From positions 4,030,001 to 4,094,000 of the forward strand of contig CP075494.1 in the NCBI GenBank assembly GCA_021613535.1: a stretch of DNA of 64,000 nucleotides, read 5' to 3'. Shown here in pieces: positions 1 through 11,364 of this stretch. Source of the DNA: Adineta vaga (lineage: Eukaryota > Rotifera). Numbering within the stretch: position 1 is the first letter of the stretch; every line of letters begins with the position of its first letter. The position numbers and the translations under genes are program-made. The notes below the pieces were generated by a model. That model was not told the origin of the DNA, searched no databases, and saw only the letters and a list, made by a program, of their open reading frames with translations.

Positions 1-1275
1 TGTAAAAAACGGGGAGATATCCGTGGAAAAAAGATGTTCAACGAATAGAATACATATATATAGTATTTTGTAGTATCTGTTGTGAGCCGCCAAACAATAT
101 ATATAAAAGTACTTCCAAGTGATGTATATACATGTGTATGTAAAACAAGTTGTGCAAATTTTTTGTTGGCAACAGTTGCACTTTTAAATAATGTAATTGT
201 AAAGAAATGTGAATATGAATACTGAAATATTCTTCTCATTGTTCACATTGACACTTGAGGAATGAAGATTCAATGAAAATTTTAAAATAATTGTCTGTAA
301 AGCAAATATTGAGGGTGGATGTGGGCGAAGACAATAACGATATCCACACCTACACCCTCAAGATGGTATGTTACTGATTTAGAGAGAGATAATAGATGAA
401 ATAGAATATTGACAGAATTAGATACATTTGGATTTGACAACAGAACATGTCTTCGTGATTATTAGAATAAAGAATTTTTTTTAAAATATACAAATCATAA
501 AAACGCATGATTTCTTACAATCAACAAGTGATAAAATCATTTGATAATAAACTGTAACATATAAAGAACATTGAGAGATATTCATCAGTATAAATAGTGA
601 TCGTACTAAGATAGAAGTAGATTTTCTCTCAGACTATGTGACGTGAGAAATGTTATTTGCCCGCAAAACGTGTCATTTGTTCCGTTAGTCTCACTATTTT
701 TACTTTTTACCAAACTATAATCATGATTTATATTCCATTCGAATTTGAAGCACGTTCCAATGTATTTATTAGCTCAAATCCTTTTTTAGTTTTTTATTTG
801 AATCAGAAATTCTATCGATTGTTTTTATTTACTCATATTGTAGCTGTTAAAAGGGCGTAGTCATAATAGTTGAATCATTGTATAAGATCAAAAAATAATT
901 TTATGACTAACTCTCACTCTAATTAATGAAGAAGAAACTCAAATTTTAACGATTATTTCAATTAAAATCAATTATTTTTGTCATCAAACATCATCTTGTA
1001 ATTGTACTATGTTGTTTTTTTCTCTTTTTGAATATATCAATGTATATTCTGACGCAGGTAAACGAAAAGAATAAGTCACGTGGTATAAATATAAACATTT
1101 AAACTACCATTATTTACGCTTGACTAGTTTTGAGAGAAAATGTAATCGATACCGAAAAAAAAGAATGATATTTTTCATTTATTTATGATCAATATTACAA
1201 ATCAAAATTCTAAAAGTAAGTTTTTTGGTGAAAGATTAAATTTTTAGTGTAAATATCAAGCTATCAATCGATAAA
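1..1275. other. Intergenic, no gene seen
   Basis: AT-rich stretch without a convincing coding region. The only long frame, about 657-860 on the plus strand, starts at TTG and resembles nothing I recognise. The one clear structure is the inverted repeat at 311-359, listed separately. Confidence 0.6.
311..359. repeat. Imperfect inverted repeat (hairpin)
   Basis: The left arm GAGGGTGGATGTGG at 311-324 is answered by CCACACCTACACCCTC at 344-359, so the two arms can pair with a few mismatches around a loop of about 20 bases. The arms are much richer in G/C than the surrounding DNA. It could be a small terminal-inverted-repeat relic or a folded RNA element. Nothing next to it decides which. Confidence 0.5.
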
Positions 1276-3357
1276 ATGCAATCTAATATGACGAACGTAG
1301 AACTGCGTCCAACAGTATCAAATCGTATTCTTCAAAACATTTTTCTAATTTGGCTTGATTCAATTATCAGTAGACCAAATGATAGTCATCATCATCATAT
1401 TCTTAAGCAACTACATGGCATCGTCGACACATTTAGTGATGTTGATGATTGTATTGACTTTCTTACTGAAATTAAACACGAAAAAGTATTTATGATTCTA
1501 TCTAGTACTTTCAGTCGATATATAATACCATATTCGTACACGGTGTACCTCAACTTCATGCAGTTTATGTATTTTCTGATGACATGGTAATCGAGACACA
1601 TAGATCGATTCTATGTGTAATGCATTGAAACAGGCAACACGACAATATGATCGAACTTTAGTATCTGTTAGTTTTCTTTCAACGGATGATGCAACAAATC
1701 CAAATTTAAATCAACTACATCAATCATTCATGTATTCACAGATATTAAAAGAAATTTTGATAGAAATTAATTACGACGTCGAAACAGCCATTAAAAATTT
1801 GATTGCGTATGTTCTTCATAAAAACATTGAACAACTGCATGCGGAACAAAGAAACGATTATGAAATGCCACGAATCACTGTGTATCGAGGTCAAGGTTTA
1901 TCGAAAGATGGTTTTGAAAAAATGATGAAAACGAAGGGTGAACTCATGTCATTCAATAATTTCTTATCGACGAGTATTGATCGAGATGTTGCCTTTACAT
2001 TTGCTGACAGTATTCATTGTTCGACAGATTTGATAGCAATCAGTTTTGAAATCATTATAGATACAACGATCTCATCGTTTCCTTTTGATAATTTTGAGAA
2101 GATTAGTCAGTTCAATGAAGAAAAGGAAATTATATTCTCGATGCATACTGTTTTTCGAATAGGTGATATTGAAAGTCTACACAAAAGTAATCGATTTTGG
2201 TAGGTAAAACTTACTTTAACGAATGATAATGATAAAGAAGTCTGTGATGTAACCAACAAAATACGAGAAGTAACTCGAGAAGAATCAGTTGGACCATATC
2301 GATTAGAAAATTTCTAGTCATATTAGGAGAATATGATAAAGCTAAACAAATTATATGAGGTAATGCTCGATTCAATATCTGCTGATCATGCGAAGCGACA
2401 TATTTATGGGCAGCTTGGAGTAATCAACGGCTACCAAGGTCATTGGAAAGACTAACTACCGACAACGATTCGAATATAGCTGGTCTTTATAATAATATTG
2501 ATATGTTACGCTATAATATGGGCGAACATTCTACGGCACTCCATTTTTATCAAATCGCACTTAATATTGTAGACAAACCAAATAGACCAGCTGATTTTGT
2601 CTTGGCTACTATCGATAACAACACTGCTTTAGTATATACAGAGATAGAGCATTGTTCACAAGCGTATGAATTTCACAAGAAATCACTTAATATCCATCAG
2701 AAAATCCTTCCTTCTCTTCATCCACAGTTGGCTCTATCGTACAACAATCTTGGTTTGGTCGCTCACAATATGAGAAACTATGCGGAAGCACTAATGTTTT
2801 ATGAAAGAGCACTTAACATCTATGAAAGAATATTGCCTGTAAATCATCCTAACTTGGCTGCTATATATAATAATCTTGGTGGAGTTTATGAAAACAAGGA
2901 CGACTATTCAAAAGCACTGGAATATCATAATAAATCATTAGAAATTTACCGCATAACTCATCCTCCGAATCATCTCGATCTAGGTATTTCTTATAATAAT
3001 ATTGTTTTTGCATATTTCAATGTCGAAGATTACTCAAAAGCGTTATTATTCCATGAAAAAGCACTTCAAATCTATCAGAGAACACTCCCTTCAGATCATC
3101 CGAAATTAGTTCAATGCTATGACAATATCTGTGCTTTATATTTCGAAACAGAAGAATATACGAAAGCAGTTCAACATTGTGAGAAGGCTTTTGAAATTCG
3201 TCAAAGAATTTTACCTTCAACTCATCACGAATTGGCTATATGGTCAAACAATACTGGAGCATTGTATCAAAAGCTACATGAATATTCGAAAGCACTTTCG
3301 TTTTTTCAATGTGTTTTTGACATTGCACAGCAATCAATACCTTCCAATCAACCATGA
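1276..3357 (+). pseudogene. Decayed ART-TPR protein gene
   Basis: Three pieces of one ADP-ribosyltransferase/TPR gene lie in order but in broken frames. 1276-1590 holds the N-terminal module (FLIWLDS motif). About 1613-2203 holds the ART core, with the Arg motif VYRGQG, the FLSTS motif and the E-K-E of the C-terminal Glu motif. 2443-3357 holds about seven kinesin-light-chain-type TPRs of 42 residues. Lesions seen: a frameshift near 1537, where the VPQLHAVYVFSD stretch changes frame; an apparent loss of about 60 residues between the N-terminal part of the ART domain and IEQLHAEQ; an in-frame TAG at 2201-2203, right after NRFW, with homologous sequence continuing; further stops and frame changes at 2300-2440. 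The TPR part is still open for 305 codons, but that frame starts at TTG. An unusual multi-intron gene is possible but does not explain the stop inside conserved sequence. Confidence 0.8.
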
Positions 3358-3783
3358 ATCTTTTTAGAAATCGTGATCATAGTTTAACGCAAAATACTCG
3401 GTCGGATGCTTAAGTTGTTCTTTTTTTGAAAAAGAAATCATCATCGATCATGACGGACATCTATTTATCGTTTCTGTCCTCTTACCTTTGATAATGATCG
3501 TTCGATCAATAGGTTTTCTTTTGTATTCTGTACGATCGAAAAAACATTTGGGTGGGGCATTATGTGAGCAAAATTCAACAGTATATATTGTACTGCGTCA
3601 TCCCATTGTTTATTTATATCGTTGACGACTGTATTGGATGAATCAACAAGAAGGTAGGAGCGTGCACTTTTTACAGAAATAACCTTGCAATAGAAAATAT
3701 TTTAGAATCACAATAGTGATGCAAATAGAGATAATCAATATACCATAAGTGGTCTCTCGAAAGAACAAGAATTATTTATTTAA
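3358..3783. other. Intergenic, nothing recognised
   Basis: No coding frame or repeat stands out between the ART pseudogene and the LRAT-like gene. Confidence 0.5.
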
Positions 3784-4443
3784 ATGTTTTCAAGATTAAC
3801 AATTTTTGTTCATTTTTTAGATAAAAAAGAAAAGAATTTTTCAATGAAGTTTCTTCCTACTATTTTTCGAATCTTCAATATCAATTTTCAACCAACAAAT
3901 TCTGAACATATTGATATGGATTCTGTCCAAACACGTCTCTACCCCGGTGCTCATATTGCAACTGGAAATCCTTACGATTACTTTCATCATGGTATTGTTA
4001 TTGATCCAACAACAGACGATATTTCGATTGTTCACTTTTGGGGTCATAAGAAACGAGAAGCTCATGTTCAAACAACGACTCTATCAACATTCATTTCTGG
4101 TAGTAGTACTAGAGTTGCTTCAAAAAACCGACAATTGTATTTAGTCCATTATGAAAATGATACATTTGAAAAGCAACAAGAAACTTGTCAACGAGCAAAA
4201 GATATGCTGATTGAAACACCTTATAATTATAAGTTTCATCTACTTCGATTGAACTGCGAAAGTTTTGCTCGTTTCTGTCGAACGAAAGAATGGAAAAGTG
4301 AACAAGTAACAATATTAAAACGTTTTCCATTGAACAACATTCGAAATATTTATAGAAGAATCAAATGTAGAACAAATCGAAATGTCCATAACTCGACAGA
4401 ACCGATCCAAGCCAATTATATCAATAATGTTTTTTCAATATAA
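3784..4443 (+). CDS. LRAT-domain (NlpC/P60-like) protein
   Basis: Single-exon frame of 219 residues. The core begins near residue 51 with LYPGAHIATGNPYDYFHHGI and continues with a second His in SIVHFWG (H84). The nucleophile motif is NCESFARFC, with C158. This His-His-Cys order is that of the lecithin:retinol acyltransferase/H-rev107 family, circularly permuted papain-fold enzymes that move acyl groups between phospholipids and acceptors. The exact catalytic His is H68 or H69. The N-terminal 20 residues are weakly conserved in character, and M21 (MKFLPTIF) is an alternative start. The C-terminal 45 residues are basic, with no clear membrane anchor. The substrate cannot be told from sequence alone. 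Confidence 0.7.
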   Translation: MFSRLTIFVHFLDKKEKNFSMKFLPTIFRIFNINFQPTNSEHIDMDSVQTRLYPGAHIATGNPYDYFHHGIVIDPTTDDISIVHFWGHKKREAHVQTTTLSTFISGSSTRVASKNRQLYLVHYENDTFEKQQETCQRAKDMLIETPYNYKFHLLRLNCESFARFCRTKEWKSEQVTILKRFPLNNIRNIYRRIKCRTNRNVHNSTEPIQANYINNVFSI

Positions 4444-4634
4444 AATATCTGTAAATAAACTTTTTCTCATTCCTTGACTGTATGAATGTAAATGTTTTAC
4501 TCAGATAACATTTACATCTATTATTGAGATAGACTTTACTAGATATCACTTATAAAAATGAAATGAAAATAATGTATGCACTATTGATTTATTTCTAATA
4601 AAGCAGCCAGAAAAAAAACTTGAATCAAGAGTTT

Positions 4635-5360
4635 TTATAACAAAGATTTATGTCGAATATAACCACTAAACTTTGTTTGAACAGATATTGATTGAACTTG
4701 AAAGTGATTATCAATGATTTCTTTGAATTTTTGAATGGTATCTTCATTTGAACAAACTATTTCGATTGTATGAATCGATGGCTTCTTCTCTGTTGTTGGC
4801 TGTTCTTTACCAGAAATATTTGTAATAACACCAATCAATTGTCGGTTACCATCGGATTCTTCAAAAGTCAGACATGTAACACAATTAACAACTGCATTCA
4901 AATGTTCATAAACATCTTGATCACATCCAGTGCATACAATAAGTAGTTGTACGTCATTATTCTCTGTTGAATTTCGATGAAAAAAGCCTTGTTGTAAGGA
5001 AACGTAGGTAACATGTAAATATTCATTAAGTATAGTAGAAGTTATTGATGAAAAGGGACTATTGCTATCACTTCGAATGCATAATTCTTTTCGACTTTTA
5101 CCAGTTGTTGTATCGAAAGCTTGTTGTAAGAGTTTACCAAATTCAGCATCACGTCCATGATCGAGAAATACTTGTTCATCACCATATATTTCAGTAAAAA
5201 TCAGTTTTGTTTTTTCTTCATTCGCATGTCGAAATACATATGTATATACTTTAGGATGATCACGATGAACAAGATCAGCCATTTTGTTCAAGGATTCCAG
5301 TATCATTGTTGCTGTTGATTCTGTAGTTGCATCAAATTCAACATATAATAAGAAAGTCAT
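4635..5360 (-). CDS. ABM-like (dimeric alpha/beta barrel) protein
   Basis: About 241 residues in one exon. I start at the ATG at 5358-5360 (MTFLLYVEF), because the open frame upstream is a Glu/Gln-rich translation of CTT/TTG microsatellite DNA that looks like 5' UTR; the upstream ATG at 5427-5429 would give 264 residues. Residues 1-95 have the antibiotic-biosynthesis-monooxygenase pattern: a beta strand, a helix with ESLNKMADLV, then TYVFRHANEEKTKLIFTEIY and FLDHGRDAEFGKLLQQAF. Members are small cofactor-free quinol oxidases or unexplored dimers. The C-terminal half (about 100-241) has no domain I know and may be a second, diverged barrel. Function unassigned. Confidence 0.55.
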   Translation of the reverse strand: MTFLLYVEFDATTESTATMILESLNKMADLVHRDHPKVYTYVFRHANEEKTKLIFTEIYGDEQVFLDHGRDAEFGKLLQQAFDTTTGKSRKELCIRSDSNSPFSSITSTILNEYLHVTYVSLQQGFFHRNSTENNDVQLLIVCTGCDQDVYEHLNAVVNCVTCLTFEESDGNRQLIGVITNISGKEQPTTEKKPSIHTIEIVCSNEDTIQKFKEIIDNHFQVQSISVQTKFSGYIRHKSLL

Positions 5361-5806
5361 GATTTGTTGTTGTTGTTCTTCTTCTTCTTCTATCTGCTTC
5401 ACACAATAACAACGGCTTAAATAGAACACGACAACGCGTTCTTTTACTTCAATGAGTCATCTCAACAATCTTTATCAAAATATCCATATAAGGTAATATA
5501 GATCCGATGACGGTTTGTGGAATTGTCAGTGTGACTAATCTAACAAAAAACTTAAATATCAATATACAAAGGATAATAGTGGCACATGGAAAGGGTAGAT
5601 TAGATCTGCTAACGTGTATTTTAATCAAGGGCGTGTAAGCCAATTGGCTGCGTTACAACCAGCGACGTCTATTTCTCTATCTATCAGCACATCGTTTGTA
5701 TTAAGCTGTTTCAAAATAGTAGTCTTGAATATTTATTAAAGATTATAGAAACAAGCACGAAGGATATTAAATATAATATCAATTTACTTTATTCGTTCCT
5801 ATGTAT

Positions 5807-6696
5807 TTATCCATTAGATTGTGACAAATCTATTCCTGTCGAATCATTCTCCAACTGGTTTTCCAATATTGTGGGCAAAAGCACTGTGTAGAATGTACCA
5901 GTAATAGGATACGATGCACTTCCCAATAAGCTTAAATATTACTTTTTTGCATCACTTGGTATACGAATGTGAAAAATGTCTGGATCATTAGTGGAATATA
6001 TGATATTACAGTTTAGTAAACATTAGACAGCATGTTTCCATAATAGACTTGATTTGTCCAAGCACGAACCGGAACGGCCGAGATTAAAGCACTGAGAATC
6101 GGCGTTGAAACAATAAGTTCAAAGATATTGCTAAAGGAAATAGTGTACCGTTGAGATGGATGAGTGGCAAGCTGGTTGAACGCTACATTATTAGTAGCAA
6201 TACCAGCAATGATATTAGTTGTGAAAAGGTGACTTTCTAGTTCGTGAAGACGTGATGTAGTTGCTATATCTGGAGCAGTGGAGAATACAACTACGACTCG
6301 AAGTCGACCACGACATTTTTCCCAACATAAAGTGTTGAAGGTTTTAATTCAGAAGTTATGTGTATTGTGCTAGATCTAAGCTTGATTTCATCGCTGAAGA
6401 CGAAGTTGTTCCGAACGGTAGAACTTTTTGTACAGCTGATTTTCCACCAAAGAAGTAAATACCAAATTGAGGACTTGAATCAGCTGGACTCAAATCAGTA
6501 GCAATGTTATTTAAAACGATTATTTTCATTTGATTGAATTGAAGAAAAGATAAAGATATGAACTGTGTACATCAACTAGCATCCATAGATCTACACCTTT
6601 CCTGTTTAGAGGATTAGTATACGTTCGTAGTGGTGGAACTGTCTCTACTAAAACAATTGCGAGAAGAAGAAAAACAATACGACAGATAGTCAACAT
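5807..6696 (-). pseudogene. Broken secreted vWA-domain protein gene
   Basis: On the minus strand a start at 6694-6696 gives a signal peptide (MLTICRIVFLLLAIVLVE), then DLWMLVDVHSSY, which has the shape of a vWA metal-site strand (DxSxS degraded to DVHSS). Further pieces follow in other frames: PADSSPQFGIYFFGGKSAVQ, then VVVVFSTAPDIATTSRLHEL with IIAGIATNN, then a C-terminal part reading to a stop at 5807-5809. The pieces keep the order of one vWA fold, but frames change near 6530, 6340 and 6020, and stops fall inside conserved sequence (for example after SLDLAQYT and after IPSDAKK). No intron boundaries fix this, so I call it a pseudogene. Confidence 0.65.
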
Positions 6697-6898
6697 ATTG
6701 TGTAATGCTTACAGTTAAGAAATTATAAAATGTTTCTAATTTATAGTGCAGTTTATTATATGAGATAAATATAAAGATAACAAAATGTTTTTTTTTTCAT
6801 CTAAGAAGAAGAGCAAAGAAAAATGAAATCTTTTGTAGACGATAATGATAGAAGTTAGAACTAATGACAGCATCAAAAATAAAAATCTTTGTCTTGCT

Positions 6899-7900
6899 TT
6901 ATATTGTTCCACCACGTGTAACAACTGCAGTTGTATTTCGATTACCTGGTCGAATTTTTTTGATAATTGCAAAGAATTCTTTTCGAAATATTGTTCCTGT
7001 TAATGTATATAAATAGAATGTACTTGAATGTGCATAATAGGTCAATACACTTGTTATTCGACCGGATAAATTTTCTTGTGCAATTCGATATGTATCTTTA
7101 ACAACGGAAAGTGTTAATGATGTATAAAGTTGATGAATTGATATAGGTAATGTAAATATAAATATAATGAATACTTGTGCAATTAACATTCGTAATAATT
7201 GTCGATCTGTTCGTCGAATACTTCGTACTGGTTCATTTGTTCTTGGAATTATAAGACGATGTCGACGAAGATTACTTAATGTAAACAGCCCAAATAAAAG
7301 CATTAATATCGATGGACAAAATGAATAAAATATTAAATTCCAAAATCCAATAAATGTACGATAAGTACCTTTTCTTCCAAAACATGCTGGAGTTATATTT
7401 CCATATCGATCCAATGAAAAACTTATTTCATAATAAACAAGCATGTGAATATGTATTAAAAACATGATGATTATTATTATACAAATGGCTAATTTGGCTA
7501 TTTTTATTGAACTTAATCGACGAATATGAACGTTAACTGAACTATGAAAATATCGATCAATACATGCTAAAACAATAAACCACGATGATGATGACCGTGA
7601 TATATAAAATATATAAAATTCAATTTTACAAATTCCAAGATTATAATTTGCTTGATCAATATTGAAACTCACTGCTAAAAGACGTACTGGTTGTAAAATA
7701 AAAACATATATTAAACTAAATAATGTTGACCAAAGAAAATAAATAGTACAAGGTTCACGTCGCATAGATGCTCGAGTAAATATGATGGCATTAAATAGAA
7801 GTCCAATTCCACCGGTTACTATACTGATAATGGAAAGAATTAATACAATTAAAGCTGAAGCATTATTCAATTCTTCGATCGCTGGATTAATCGTTGACAT
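6899..7900 (-). CDS. Rhodopsin-like GPCR (divergent)
   Basis: Single exon, 333 residues, ATG at 7898-7900. Seven hydrophobic segments run from residue 17 to about 310. TM1 carries GLLFNAIIF in place of the usual GN..V. The Cys ending extracellular loop 1 lies in LGICKIEFYIF, and the DRY position reads CIDRYFHS, so D and R are kept. TM7 ends FYLYTLTGTIFRKEFF without NPxxY. Intracellular loop 3 is basic (RSIRRTDRQLLRMLIAQ). This is the divergent class-A type that is abundant in bdelloids and often matched to FMRFamide-type receptors. Ligand unknown. It faces away from the secreted-protein gene at 8561. Confidence 0.8.
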   Translation of the reverse strand: MSTINPAIEELNNASALIVLILSIISIVTGGIGLLFNAIIFTRASMRREPCTIYFLWSTLFSLIYVFILQPVRLLAVSFNIDQANYNLGICKIEFYIFYISRSSSSWFIVLACIDRYFHSSVNVHIRRLSSIKIAKLAICIIIIIMFLIHIHMLVYYEISFSLDRYGNITPACFGRKGTYRTFIGFWNLIFYSFCPSILMLLFGLFTLSNLRRHRLIIPRTNEPVRSIRRTDRQLLRMLIAQVFIIFIFTLPISIHQLYTSLTLSVVKDTYRIAQENLSGRITSVLTYYAHSSTFYLYTLTGTIFRKEFFAIIKKIRPGNRNTTAVVTRGGTI

Positions 7901-8560
7901 ATTAATATGATAATTAGAAGAAAATTTCGATGTTATTTTCCTTTCAAAAATACTGAAGATAATTAGTTTAACAACTTTTGAAAAGTCTCTCCAAATTTAT
8001 GCGTATTATAAGAAATGAAATTTGTTCTTTGGTTATAATAATGTGATTAGAAGTTTTCTTGAAATGACGTATACTAATGATAATATATTAACAAAAAAAA
8101 AAAGGAATTTAAATGAACCTCTAGGTTCTATTTCTGACGGGAATGTTTTAATAAAAATGATGTTTTCCCTAGGAACTTTTCAATTTTCTGTATACGACAA
8201 TTTCGTATTTTAATAAATTTGCTTTTGATCTTATGACGTACATATGCTCTCGGTCTAATTAAAATCCATGCTGAAATAGACAACATTCTGTCAGATTAAG
8301 AATATCATCAAATAAGTTGATTCCGAACATGAATTTCAAAATAAAATGAGAAAAGAATCGAGTAGATGTCAATAATTGAACAAGTGAAAAAAATCAATGT
8401 TTGTCTTTTTGTTGTCAAATCTTATGAATAGTAAATAACTTGTCTAAGTCCATTCACCTTCGGCATTTGATTATTCTATCACTCTTTCTCGTCTTCTATA
8501 CTTTTACAGACGTATCTTATTCTTTTGAAAAATAAGAAAGCATAAGTATAAATTGAACTA

Positions 8561-9458
8561 ATGAAATCGAACATTTGCATTACTTTCAATATGATATTAA
8601 TTCTGATAATTAATCCAATATTTTCAATTCGTGTTGGTTTTATTTCAAATACAACATATCTATCATCAAATATAATTCAGATACTTTTCAATTTAACTTG
8701 TACAGAATGTTCATGTATCGCTTTGTCATTGTCATTTGTCGGTTGGAATTGTATCAAAAATAATAAAACATGTCAATTTATTAATAATTATTCTTCAACT
8801 GATATGGGATTGATCACAACTATGAATTCAACTTTTTTATTCCAACAAATTCCATCAGAACCACCGATATCAACACTATTGAATGAGATTACAACAAAAC
8901 AATCGACTATTACAACGACAACTGGTATTTTAATTTTTATAATTTTCTTGTTCCTAATAAATATTAATGTTGTTTTTTTTCTTCTTAGTAATGATATCGC
9001 AGAATTCAACATTAGGTTCTATTTCGAGTATTATGGCAGCAAAAAATTATTGGGTACCATCTTTATTATATAGTTATTTAGCAAATGGATCAAAAAAGGT
9101 TACATTGAAAATTGTTTTAGAAACAAATAAGAAAGATGAATGGCATATAGATGATATTTCTGTACGTAATTCATCGTTAATAGAATTACTCATCAATGGA
9201 AATTTTGAAAGTACTCCACCAAATACCGGTTGGATAATAAATAAAAGTACTTGTGGTAACAATGCTGATTTCACTACCGGATTATCGTATTCATCAAGTA
9301 ATTCGTACTACGACAAATGCGATGGTATTGCCGTTTCATTATCACAATCCTTTAATGTAACTTTTGGCCAGGTATATGCGATTAATTTCTGGTATTATTT
9401 TATCGACAATCCAGGTGGTGGAGGAAATCCTGTACAAATAACTGTTATTATAGATTAA
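8561..9458 (+). CDS. Secreted protein: Cys-rich N-module plus beta-sandwich-like domain
   Basis: Model join(8561..8924, 8989..9458), 277 residues; the 64-bp intron is GTATTT...CTTAG and the phases agree. Residues 1-22 are a signal peptide. Residues 40-105 hold a small Cys module (CTECSCIALSLSFVGWNC, then CQFINNYSS) very like that of the gene at 60279. A short Thr linker spans the splice site. The C-terminal 150 residues look like paired beta-sandwich pieces: a strand ending EWHIDDISVRN, then LLINGNFES and FGQVYAINFWYYF, the pattern seen in carbohydrate-binding and MAM-like folds. Probably extracellular; the target is unknown. Without splicing, exon 1 would run on into a hydrophobic tail that makes no sense as protein. 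Confidence 0.65.
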
Positions 9459-9517
9459 ATATCACGCATATTCATGTTTATTGAAGATTTCGTTAGTCTT
9501 TCTTCTTTGATTTATTT

Positions 9518-10540
9518 TTATGAAAGAATTTGTGGTTCAATTTGATTTGGATGAATTTGAGGAGTTCGCCATCGATGATAATAAATATCGAATAAAACAT
9601 ATTTTAATTGTCGACGAAATCGATTTGATGAACAAAAATAGATATAAAATGGACTCTAAATACACAGAAAATAAATATATTGAAAATCGATTGAAATTCT
9701 TACTGAAAAATAAAAATAATAAATAGCTGAACAAATTGATGAAACAAATTGAAGTCGTTTTAAACTAATTGAATCAAGATTTGGAATTAATAAAAGGAAA
9801 TAAACGATAATATATGGCGAAAGAATAAAAAGCGTAATGAAAACTTGTGTAAATACCATTAATGTTAATTGTTTTTCAAGTTCACGTCGAATAACTGGTA
9901 ATGCTCGATGGGATAATTGATGAATATTTTTGTAAGATAATAATCCAAATGTAATTAGAATGATTAAAGGAAGAATTCTTGAAAAGCCAAGTGCAGAAAC
10001 ATAATTAACATATTGTTGAAATATAACATTTGTTGTTGAACAAGTTAATGTTTGATTTGTTGAATAAGATAATTGAACATGCGTATAATAAATCAAATAC
10101 GGAATATTAATTATAAACCAAAAAAAGATTGTTACTCCACTTAAACGATGAGCTATTTTAATCTTACTCCATTGTTGCCATTGTAAATGAGATGATGTAG
10201 AGAAATATTGATCGATAATTGCTAAACAAATACATGTCATGGATATTAATGCACATGTTTGTAAAATATAAATTCGAAGTTTACAATAAATTAATGATGA
10301 TTGAGTCCAATCAATTCGATATCCACTAATTAATATACGAGTTAATTGCCCGAGAGTTAATGTACCAATATTAACAATTGATAAAATTGTTAAATAAAAT
10401 GCACATGAATTTTTTCGAAAAGTTTTTAAACTAAGAAATACGATTATGTTAAACAATCCACCAATACTACCTGTAATAAAAGCAACTAGACCAAAATAAA
10501 TACTTATTTCTTGAGATATCGATGTAAGTGATGTCGCCAT
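9518..10540 (-). CDS. Rhodopsin-like GPCR with intron in TM7
   Basis: Model complement(join(9518..9655, 9704..10540)), 324 residues. Exon 1 encodes TM1-TM6 and the start of TM7, ending YYFYFS. A 48-bp GTAAGA...TTTAG intron follows in phase 0, and exon 2 starts SPFYIYFCSSNRFRRQL and ends IEPQILS. TM1 has GGLFNIIVF; the Cys before TM3 is in SLIYCKLRIYIL; the DRY position reads AIIDQYFST, so the Arg is replaced by Gln. Loop 3 is basic (RRELEKQLTLMVFTQ). The intron sits at the same place as in the GPCR at 57188, pointing to common ancestry. The plus-strand frame over exon 2 is its antisense shadow. Confidence 0.8.
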
Positions 10541-11364
10541 TTCTTGCTTAATAATTCTCTGGAATATATTTTATGAATCTAGACATCGAGCACTATATCC
10601 AAAGTATAGTATAAGAAGAAAAAGATTATTTCTTCAGAAAGATGAGAAAAAGGAAAAAGTACTTTGCTTCTTAATTATATACAATGATATAAACAATCAA
10701 TTAAACATGGATAAGAACGTTATCAAAGTTCATCTCTTTTTATAGTATAAAGAGAAGCAATATTAATGAATGAAATGAGTTGAAAATGTTAGAGCATTTC
10801 TGTGTTCTGAATGATTGTTATAGATTTAGATATCTGTTAGGTAATAGTTTTGATTATTGAGAAGAGGGTTGCTACTACCAGTTACGAAAGTCTTTCTCTG
10901 TTAAAGGTTATATTTTCGAAGAATGTTTTTATTTAAGAATCCACGTGGAGAGAGAATATTTTATTTCAATTTTTTCTTCTGATACTATCGTGTGAATACC
11001 AAACACTGTTGCGTTCGGTCGGTAGAAGAAAAAGAAGTCGCACTTAAATCAACAGTATTATATACTGTTTAAAGAATTTTATTTTTACAATGCTGTTGTA
11101 ATCGTTGCTTTTTTTCTTCCAAGTTACACACCGTCTTTTCGTCAGTGTTTTGTAGAAAAAAAAAACCGGTTGTATTATTTATTCATTCGACGAAAGTATA
11201 ATATTAAAATTGTCAAGGTCTTTTTCATCTAATTGATTATCTTGGAACTACCATCGACGTAGTAAGTTAATATATTTTTTCTGTATTCTCTACTTCGTTA
11301 CTTCCTAACACTATTCTCCTTGATAAATGTTGATCATATAATCTTTAGTCATTCTTTGTTAAAC
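10541..11364. other. Intergenic, divergent promoter region
   Basis: Separates the minus-strand GPCR from the plus-strand ART gene, so it should hold both promoters. No coding frame or recognisable motif; several poly-T/poly-A tracts. Confidence 0.5.

Noticed and set aside
657-860. Hydrophobic 67-codon frame near the window start
   Set aside because: Begins at TTG, no domain and no neighbour to support it.
9520-9726. Plus-strand 68-codon frame
   Set aside because: Antisense of exon 2 and the intron of the GPCR at 9518-10540.
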